Positions 58,406-64,000 of a DNA stretch of 64,000 nucleotides are shown piece by piece. A model generated the notes under the pieces. It was not told the origin of the DNA and searched no databases. It worked only from the letters and a program-made list of their open reading frames with translations. Both the position numbers and the translations under genes were made by a program. Source of the stretch: an uncultured Faecalibacterium sp. (lineage in GTDB: Bacteria > Bacillota > Clostridia > Oscillospirales > Ruminococcaceae); assembly GCA_937880095.1 (NCBI GenBank), contig CALFLK010000013.1, forward strand, positions 353,198-417,197, given 5' to 3'. Numbering within the stretch: position 1 is the stretch's first letter; each line of letters begins with the position of its first letter.

Positions 58406-59089
58406 ATGGTATACGGAATTATGGGCGCAATGCCCGACGAAGTCGATCAGCTGTGTGCAAAGCTGACGGATGTTTCCCGCGAAACCTACGGCGGTGTGGA
58501 GTATCATCTGGGCCATCTGGGTGACAAGCAGGTTGTTGTTTGCTGCGCCGGTATGGGCAAGGCAAACGCTGCTGCTACCACGCAGGTACTCATCACCAAG
58601 TACGGTGCAGGCAGCATCATTTTCTCCGGCATTGCCGGCAACATGACCTCCAAAATTGGCATTGGCGATGTGGTCATCGGCAAGACCGTTTTGTATCATG
58701 ACGCACAGCTGGACATGATTTGCCAGAATCCCCCGTTCCTCACCGAATATACCGGTGACCCTGCTCTGATTGCCGCAGCACAGGCTGCCTGCGAAGCACA
58801 GGGCGTGAAGGCTCTGGTGGGCAAGATTGCTACCGGCGACTTGTTTGTTGGTGACTCTGAAACCAAGAATGCCATCGCTGCCAAGTGCGCTCCCGACTGT
58901 GTCGAGATGGAAGGCGCAGCTGTCAGCCAGATTGCCGCTAAGAACGAGATTCCCTGCGTCATCTTGCGCGCAATGAGCGACAACGCAGACGAAGCTGGTC
59001 ACGAGGTTCTAGTAGTGAAGAAATTCAGCATCGGCGAGTATGTAAAAACCGCTACCAACATCGTAGCAGATATGCTCACCCGCTTGTAA
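58406..59089 (+). CDS. mtnN: 5'-methylthioadenosine/S-adenosylhomocysteine nucleosidase
   Basis: Hydrolyses MTA and SAH to adenine plus the thioribose product in the activated-methyl cycle. 227 aa: GAMPDEVD at the start, FSGIAGN (about 72-78), VEMEGAAVSQIA with the ribose-binding Met-Glu pair, and the catalytic Asp in RAMSDNAD. Normal length. Ribosome site CAGGAGA. Second gene after ychF. Confidence 0.96.
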   Translation: MVYGIMGAMPDEVDQLCAKLTDVSRETYGGVEYHLGHLGDKQVVVCCAGMGKANAAATTQVLITKYGAGSIIFSGIAGNMTSKIGIGDVVIGKTVLYHDAQLDMICQNPPFLTEYTGDPALIAAAQAACEAQGVKALVGKIATGDLFVGDSETKNAIAAKCAPDCVEMEGAAVSQIAAKNEIPCVILRAMSDNADEAGHEVLVVKKFSIGEYVKTATNIVADMLTRL

Positions 59090-59114
59090 GCTGTAATAAC
59101 AATTTTACATCGAC

Positions 59115-59149
59115 AAAAAGCCGCTGTGTGTTACACACAGCGGCTTTTT
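59115..59149. terminator. Bidirectional terminator
   Basis: AAAAAGCCGCTGTGTG stem over a 3-base loop between convergent genes. Confidence 0.92.
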
Positions 59150-59188
59150 GATTACATTCCAAATAAAACCGTCAGATTTCTGCTGATT

Positions 59189-59647
59189 TTACAGATACTG
59201 CTCCAGTCGCTGACAGTTATCCTCCTGGAAGGCTTCCAGCTCACGCAGCATCTTTTTTGCACCCGGTGTGGCACCAGGGAAATCCGTCTCGCACTTGTGG
59301 CAGTCCAAAACGCCCTGATAGTTACCTTCCGACAGCATTTCTGCCAGATTGCGGGTGGATTTGTCTGTCATGGTTTTCATCTTGATGCCCAGCTGGGTAT
59401 TCATTTTAGCAAAAGCCGACTGACCCTTCGGCGTTGCCCCCGCAGCCGTCAGGCAAAGCTCTGCCTGACTTGCCATATCATGGTATACGTTTCTCTGACG
59501 CTGCAGCTCTGCCTTGAATAACCCTTCTTCTGCCATGGGGATCAACTGGTTCAGTGCTTTTTCGCCCATTTCGGTATTTTCATAAATAGCTTCCAGCATC
59601 CCGTTGTTGTCGCCGTTCTGCTGGGTCTGTGCGCGTTCCTGTGACAT
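59189..59647 (-). CDS. Helical hypothetical protein
   Basis: 152 aa from the ATG at 59647 (AAGGGGG 7 bases upstream). Soluble and mostly alpha-helical, with heptad-like patterns and helices EMGEKALNQLIPMAEE, FKAELQRQRNVYHDMASQAE and GAKKMLRELEAFQEDNC, which recall ferritin-like four-helix bundles (DUF2383-like shape), but no metal motif is clear. Two Cys sit together in CHKC. Function unknown. It lies 53 bases upstream of the end of malQ on the same strand order (malQ first). Confidence 0.7.
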   Translation of the reverse strand: MSQERAQTQQNGDNNGMLEAIYENTEMGEKALNQLIPMAEEGLFKAELQRQRNVYHDMASQAELCLTAAGATPKGQSAFAKMNTQLGIKMKTMTDKSTRNLAEMLSEGNYQGVLDCHKCETDFPGATPGAKKMLRELEAFQEDNCQRLEQYL

Positions 59648-59700
59648 AAAAACGCCCCCTTTCGACACCAGTATGCGCCGATCGGGGGCTGTTTATGCAG

Positions 59701-61332
59701 TTATCTCTTATGCTTCTTGTGCTTTTTCTGTTTACCTGTACGCAGGGTCGACTGCTTTTGCTCCGCCGGGGCTTTTTGGGTTTCCTGTTGCGGTTTGGAT
59801 TGTACTTGCGGTACTTCAGCAGGTGCCGAGGTACGTCCATACACCCAGCAGCGGCTGCGAATATGATATGCCAGCGCATCCGTTGCGGCACCGTCCAGCA
59901 TACGCCAGCTCCAGTTGCCGTCTGTGCGTCCGGGATAATTCAGTCGTGCTTCTCCGCCCAGACCCAGCCAGTCGAACATGGGCACGATTGCCGTATCCGA
60001 CACGCTGGAAAGTACCGCATCCAACAAAGCCGGTACGGCATCCTCGTCAGATTTCAGATTCAGATAAACGCGAGCAAAGTTCTTTTCCTGTTCGCTGGCA
60101 GCATTCTGCCACCAGTCGGTGAGGGTGGTGTTATCGTGGGTACCGGGATATACCACTGTATTTCGGGTATAGTTGTACGGCAGAAATTCATTGCCGCCGC
60201 CAAAACCGAATTGCAGCACCTTCATGCCCGGATAGCCGCTCTCCCGCAGAAGCTCCCGCACGCTGTCGAACAGCTCGCCCAAATCTTCTGCCACAATGGG
60301 CAGCGGATGGCCAATGGCAGCTTCCATTGCGCGGAACAATTCCATACCGGGACCTTTTTCCCATTTGCCGTTGATGGCGGTTTCACTTCCGGCAGGAATT
60401 GCCCAATAGGTATCGAATCCACGGAAATGGTCGATGCGCACTACATCGTATAGCTCCAGACTGCGGCGCATGCGCTGCACCCACCATGCAAAACCGGTCT
60501 GTCGATGGTATTCCCAGTCATACACCGGGTTGCCCCACAGCTGACCCGTTGCGGAGAAGAAATCCGGCGGACAGCCTGCCACACGGGCAAAGCTGCCATC
60601 CTCATTGCGCTCGAACAGCTTACCACCTGTCCATGCATCGGCAGAATCTGCTGCTGCATAGATGGGCATATCACCCAAGATGCGCACGTCTTTTTGGTTG
60701 GCGTACTGTTTCAGTGCCGTCCACTGCTTGTCGAACTCATACTGCAAGAAGGTCCAAAAGCCCACTTCGTCGGCGTTTTCTGACGCAAATTTTTTCATTG
60801 CTTCAGGCTTACGGTCCCGCAGTTCTTCCGGCCACTGCTGCCAGCTTTGCATTTTGAATGCTTTTTTGCCTGCCATATACAGGGCATAATCCGGCAACCA
60901 ATTTTCATTTTTCAGGGTAAAGGCATACCAGTCATCCGGCAGGTATTGCTCCATACCATGCACCCCATGACATTTTTCCAGAAATGCCCGATAGGCTTTG
61001 CGCAGCACTACAAAACGACTGTTATACAGCTTGCCGTAATCGACACGCGTTGCATCCTCGCCCCAATCCCATTTTGTAATATCGGTGGATTCCAACAGAC
61101 CCTCGTCCACCAGCGTTTCCAAATCAATCAAGTACGGATTGCCCGCAAAGGCAGAACAGCTTTGGTAAGGACTGTCGCCGTAGCCGGTAGGGCTCAAGGG
61201 CAGAATCTGCCAAAGCTGCTGCCCTGCACGGTTCAGAAAATCCACAAACGCGTATGCCTGCTTGCCAAAACAACCGATTCCTCCGGGACCCGGCAGGCTG
61301 GAAACCGGCATCAAAATACCACATTGCCGCAT
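59701..61332 (-). CDS. malQ: 4-alpha-glucanotransferase (amylomaltase)
   Basis: GH77 enzyme that moves alpha-1,4-glucan chains in maltodextrin or glycogen use. 543 aa from the ATG at 61332 (AGGGA upstream; GTG/ATG at 61347 lies within the ribosome site). GILMPVSSLPGPGGIG near the start, catalytic Asp in RIDHFRGF, Glu in VAEDLGEL and Asp in GTHDNTT are all present. The last 45 residues are an added tail of Gln/Pro/Ala then Lys/His/Arg (KKHKKHKR), not seen in typical MalQ. No other maltose genes nearby. Confidence 0.95.
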   Translation of the reverse strand: MRQCGILMPVSSLPGPGGIGCFGKQAYAFVDFLNRAGQQLWQILPLSPTGYGDSPYQSCSAFAGNPYLIDLETLVDEGLLESTDITKWDWGEDATRVDYGKLYNSRFVVLRKAYRAFLEKCHGVHGMEQYLPDDWYAFTLKNENWLPDYALYMAGKKAFKMQSWQQWPEELRDRKPEAMKKFASENADEVGFWTFLQYEFDKQWTALKQYANQKDVRILGDMPIYAAADSADAWTGGKLFERNEDGSFARVAGCPPDFFSATGQLWGNPVYDWEYHRQTGFAWWVQRMRRSLELYDVVRIDHFRGFDTYWAIPAGSETAINGKWEKGPGMELFRAMEAAIGHPLPIVAEDLGELFDSVRELLRESGYPGMKVLQFGFGGGNEFLPYNYTRNTVVYPGTHDNTTLTDWWQNAASEQEKNFARVYLNLKSDEDAVPALLDAVLSSVSDTAIVPMFDWLGLGGEARLNYPGRTDGNWSWRMLDGAATDALAYHIRSRCWVYGRTSAPAEVPQVQSKPQQETQKAPAEQKQSTLRTGKQKKHKKHKR

Positions 61333-61562
61333 AACTCGTTCCCTCACTTTACTTTGAAATGCCTACCCACGGCATTTTCTCTTAAAACCCATTATACACA
61401 CTTTGCCGACGGTTTTCTACTCACTTGGAACGTGCTATAATAATCCTATGCAAATTCTGTTCTTTTTCATGCTGAAACGCTGTTAAATGCAGCAAAAGGG
61501 GTACCAAATGACCGGTGCTTCGTGGTATGATAGGGAAAGACTAAATTCCAAGGAGTTGTTTC

Positions 61563-62744
61563 ATGCAACCGACACAAAAACAATATGAGCAGGATGCTTT
61601 CCTGCAGGAAATGGATACCACGCTGGCGGCGGTCGATGCTGACAAAAGCCGTCTGGCACTGGTGGCCACCGTATTTTATCCCGAAGGCGGCGGTCAGCCT
61701 GCGGACTGGGGTACCCTGACCCTCGCTGGGGAAACCGTTGCTGTTACGGATGTACAGATTCAAGATGGCATCGTATGGCACACGGTAGAGCACATCCCCG
61801 CTAAGGCCGCAGAAGGCTGTACCGTTCACGGAAAAATCGACTGGGAACGCCGCTTTGACCATATGCAGCAGCACACCGGTGAACATATCTTGTCCGGAAC
61901 GCTGCATCGGCTGTTCGGTGCGGAGAACGTGGGCTTTCATCTGGGCGCACAAGTGGTGCGTATGGATACCAGCATCCATCTGACCGAAGAACAGCTGCGT
62001 CAGGCGGAAACCGAAGCCAACGCCTGCATCTGGGCAGACGCTCCGGTTCAGGTTTTGTATCCTACCCCGGAAGAGCTGACCCACATTGCGTACCGCAGCA
62101 AAAAAGAGCTGACCGGTCAGGTCCGCATTGTGGATATTCCGGGCGGCGATGTATGCGCCTGCTGCGGCACCCATGTGCGCACCGCGGGGCAGGTTGGTCT
62201 GATTAAAATCATCGCATCTGAACATTACAAAATCGGCGAACGGCTGACCGTGCTGTGCGGCAAGCGTGCCCTTTTGGAAATGCAGCAGATGCGCAGCCGC
62301 CAGCAGAAAATCGGCGCACTGCTCAGTGCCCAAAGCGACCAGACCGCCATCGCTGCACAGCGGTTGTTTGATGATTACACCGCTTTGAAGTTTGCCCACT
62401 TCGGCATGGCAAACCAGCTGTTTACTGCACTGGCTCAACAGGCGGAACCCGGCAAACCTGCCATTCATATTGTCCCCGGTTTGACTCCGGACGAACTGCA
62501 TCGCCTGACCGAAGCACTGTGCAAGCAAACGGACAACCTGTGCGTTGCACTGACCGAAACCGAAAAGGGTGTCGGTTACTGCATCGGCAAACAAAACGGC
62601 GATGTCCGCCCGCTGGTAAAAGAGCTGAATGCAGCCTTTGCCGGACGCGGCGGCGGAAAGCCGATTTTGTGTCAGGGCAGCTGCACCGGGGCCGACCCGG
62701 AAACGCTGGCGCACTGGTTGGCGCAGCAAGCCGAAAACGACTAA
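61563..62744 (+). CDS. Alanyl-tRNA editing protein (AlaX long form with DHHA1)
   Basis: Free-standing relative of the AlaRS editing domain; it removes wrong Ser (or Gly) from tRNA-Ala. 393 aa: beta-barrel part (YPEGGGQPADWG, 39-50), zinc site HTGEH (about 102-106) and CACCGTHV with Cys and His, then a coiled helix and a DHHA1 domain with GGGGK-like GRGGGKPILCQGS near the end. Absence of the aminoacylation domain makes it AlaX, not AlaRS. TATGAT at 61526-61531 may be its -10. Ribosome site AAGGAG. Confidence 0.92.
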   Translation: MQPTQKQYEQDAFLQEMDTTLAAVDADKSRLALVATVFYPEGGGQPADWGTLTLAGETVAVTDVQIQDGIVWHTVEHIPAKAAEGCTVHGKIDWERRFDHMQQHTGEHILSGTLHRLFGAENVGFHLGAQVVRMDTSIHLTEEQLRQAETEANACIWADAPVQVLYPTPEELTHIAYRSKKELTGQVRIVDIPGGDVCACCGTHVRTAGQVGLIKIIASEHYKIGERLTVLCGKRALLEMQQMRSRQQKIGALLSAQSDQTAIAAQRLFDDYTALKFAHFGMANQLFTALAQQAEPGKPAIHIVPGLTPDELHRLTEALCKQTDNLCVALTETEKGVGYCIGKQNGDVRPLVKELNAAFAGRGGGKPILCQGSCTGADPETLAHWLAQQAEND

Positions 62745-62790
62745 TTACCCGACCACACATTGCAATAAGATACAGAGGAGATTCCCAATT

Positions 62791-63543
62791 ATGAGAATGC
62801 GTTTCAAACCCTATGCCCGTCCCGAGCTGCTGGCCTGTGATTTCCACGCACACGACCCGTTCCATTGCGCAGGTCACTGGAAAGAGCGTTTTGCACGCCC
62901 CGAACAGCCTTTGATGCTGGAGCTGGGCTGCGGCAAGGGCGGTTTTTTGAGCCAGCTTGCCAGCGCACACCCGGAAAATAACTACATGGGCTTTGATATT
63001 ACCGATAAGGTCCTGATTCTGGCAAAGCGCAAAATCGAAGCTGCTTATGCCGAAAAGAACCTGACCCCCGATAACGTGTGCATCCTGTCGGCTGACATCG
63101 AGCGCATCTTGAAGGTAATGAACGAACAGGACACCGTTTCCCGCATTTACATCAACTTCTGCAACCCCTGGAGCAAGAATGCAGGCAGCAACAAGCACCG
63201 CCTGACCCATCCCCGCCAGCTGATTCAGTACCGCACTTTCCTGGAGGACGGCGCTGAAATTTACTTCAAGACCGACGATGATGATTTGTTCCGCGACAGC
63301 CTGAACTACTTCCCCGCTGCTGGCTTTGAAATCGAATGGAAGACCTTCGACCTGCACGAAAACGAGCCGGAATGGAACATCCGTACCGAGCACGAGGGTA
63401 TGTTCACCGAGCAGGGCATCAAAATCAAGGCACTGATTGCCCGCAAGCTGCCCGGCGATGAGAGCGTTACCTGGGTCGAGCCGAAGGCTCTGGCAAAAGA
63501 GCTGGAAGCCGACGAAGCGGAGGCAAATGATGCCCAGGTGTGA
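62791..63543 (+). CDS. trmB: tRNA (guanine-N7)-methyltransferase
   Basis: Makes m7G46 in tRNA variable loops. 250 aa from the ATG at 62791, with GAGGAG 9 bases upstream. Rossmann motif LELGCGKGGFL (about 43-53), then INFCNPWSKNAGSNKHRLTHP in part, the substrate segment of TrmB, FKTDDDDLF, and NIRTEHEGMF near the end. Normal length. Its 3' end overlaps the DUF6472 gene. Confidence 0.96.
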   Translation: MRMRFKPYARPELLACDFHAHDPFHCAGHWKERFARPEQPLMLELGCGKGGFLSQLASAHPENNYMGFDITDKVLILAKRKIEAAYAEKNLTPDNVCILSADIERILKVMNEQDTVSRIYINFCNPWSKNAGSNKHRLTHPRQLIQYRTFLEDGAEIYFKTDDDDLFRDSLNYFPAAGFEIEWKTFDLHENEPEWNIRTEHEGMFTEQGIKIKALIARKLPGDESVTWVEPKALAKELEADEAEANDAQV

Positions 63544-63706
63544 TTTGTGTCTGAACAACCAGACCGATGAATACGGCGAAAGCTACTGCAATTTTGCGGA
63601 TAGCTTAGATGAGGACGAATACGTCCGCCTGATGGCGCACCCCAACGATACCTGCCCTTTCTTTGAGGGCGGTGACGAATACAAAATCGTCCGCAAGCAA
63701 AATTGA
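63527..63706 (+). CDS. DUF6472-like small Cys protein
   Basis: 59 aa (58 if the second of two adjacent ATGs is used; GGAGG lies 3 or 6 bases before). It has CDLCLNN, YCNFADSLDEDEYVRLM and CPFFEGGDEYKIVRKQN, the pattern of the short Clostridia DUF6472 family. Four Cys suggest a small zinc fold; function unknown. Overlaps the end of trmB by 14-17 bases, so it is translationally coupled. Confidence 0.85.
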   Translation: MMPRCDLCLNNQTDEYGESYCNFADSLDEDEYVRLMAHPNDTCPFFEGGDEYKIVRKQN

Positions 63707-63718
63707 TTTTCCAACTAT

Positions 63719-63755
63719 AAAAAGGGCTGCACTCTGTACGGGTGCAGCTCTTTTT
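63719..63755 (+). terminator. Terminator of trmB-DUF6472 unit
   Basis: GAGCTGCAC-type stem with AAAAA and TTTTT flanks. Confidence 0.8.
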
Positions 63756-63834
63756 GCAAATTTTAATACACTCTTAATCGGTTTCGATGTATAATCACAG
63801 CAAGAAAATTTTTCTTCTGCTTCGGAGGTTCTGT

Positions 63835-64000
63835 ATGGCTTGGATTGGATTTTTGGTTTGGTCTGCCGTTGGGCTGTTTTTTATCGGTCTGGGATTCTAT
63901 CTGATTTACGGAACACGCAAAACCGCCTTCGGCTTCTGGGCCAATGTGGAAACTTTCCCCGTAGACGATGTAAACGGATACAATCGGGCACTGGGCAAAC
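63835..64000 (+). CDS. Small membrane protein, 3' end outside window
   Basis: First 55 codons of a gene running off the window. ATG at 63835 with CGGAGG 7-8 bases upstream and TATAAT at 63790-63795. One membrane helix (about residues 3-24, WIGFLVWSAVGLFFIGLGF) and then GFWANVETFPVDDVNGYNRALGK, a pattern I associate with small uncharacterised Firmicutes membrane proteins of the DUF3784-like sort. Confidence 0.7.
   Translation, partial: MAWIGFLVWSAVGLFFIGLGFYLIYGTRKTAFGFWANVETFPVDDVNGYNRALGK

Overview
The window looks like core chromosome of an anaerobic Clostridia species in the Oscillospiraceae/Ruminococcaceae, most like Faecalibacterium or a close relative. This is inferred from protein style and gene content, not from a search. 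The signs are T-box leaders with a Gram-positive layout, CIRCE/HrcA control of dnaK, RNase Y, SpoVT, a two-gene SUF system, a DUF6472 protein, GGAGG ribosome sites and TTGACA/TATAAT promoters. Genes are dense on both strands, and almost every transcription unit ends in a strong hairpin terminator. No insertion sequence, prophage, CRISPR array or rRNA was seen. There is one tRNA (Lys, TTT).

Layout. 1-1.5 kb: end of a sensor kinase. 1.5-4.8 kb: ferrous iron uptake (feoA, feoB, a small Cys-rich protein) divergent from a DtxR-type repressor, with a promoter/operator between them. 4.8-7.7 kb: a small membrane protein, tRNA-Lys, and thrS behind a Thr T-box. 7.9-13 kb: RNase Y, a phosphoribosyltransferase-like protein, and two CobW-type GTPases (one fused to a DUF1980-like domain, one His-rich). 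13-19.6 kb: Xaa-Pro peptidase, two orphan NuoN/MrpD-like membrane proteins, and fucO. 19.9-26.9 kb: a TetM-like GTPase fused to a Rae1/YacP nuclease domain, small genes, PAP2, prmA-rsmE and a patatin. 27-30.3 kb: a LytTR regulator and a Zn/Cd export unit (ArsR, HMA protein, P1B ATPase). 30.5-34.3 kb: sufCB, DUF1294, PAP2 and a HAD phosphatase. 34.3-39.3 kb: hrcA-grpE-dnaK-dnaJ. 39.5-46.8 kb: spoVT, brnQ behind an Ile T-box, an SGNH protein, an ECF S component divergent from a MocR-type regulator, and an LCP-like protein. 46.9-54.6 kb: a small protein, MazG-like, and a probable seven-gene operon rpe - rnfD/E/A-like - DUF4015 - DEAD helicase - rlmA. 54.8-64 kb: two-component system, ychF-mtnN, malQ, AlaX-type editing protein, trmB-DUF6472, and the start of a small membrane protein.

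The most interesting theme is a set of proteins that keep a family fold but have lost key cofactor or catalytic residues. They are an RnfD/E/A-like membrane module without the iron-sulfur cysteines and without RnfB, C or G; two Nuo/Mrp-like subunits lacking the pumping Glu and Lys; a MocR regulator with Arg in place of the PLP lysine; a LytTR response regulator without the phospho-Asp; and a phosphoribosyltransferase with Ala-Ala in place of the PRPP acidic pair. The second main find is the fusion of a ribosome-binding GTPase with a ribosome-associated mRNA nuclease. All alignments behind these statements were made by eye from remembered family motifs.
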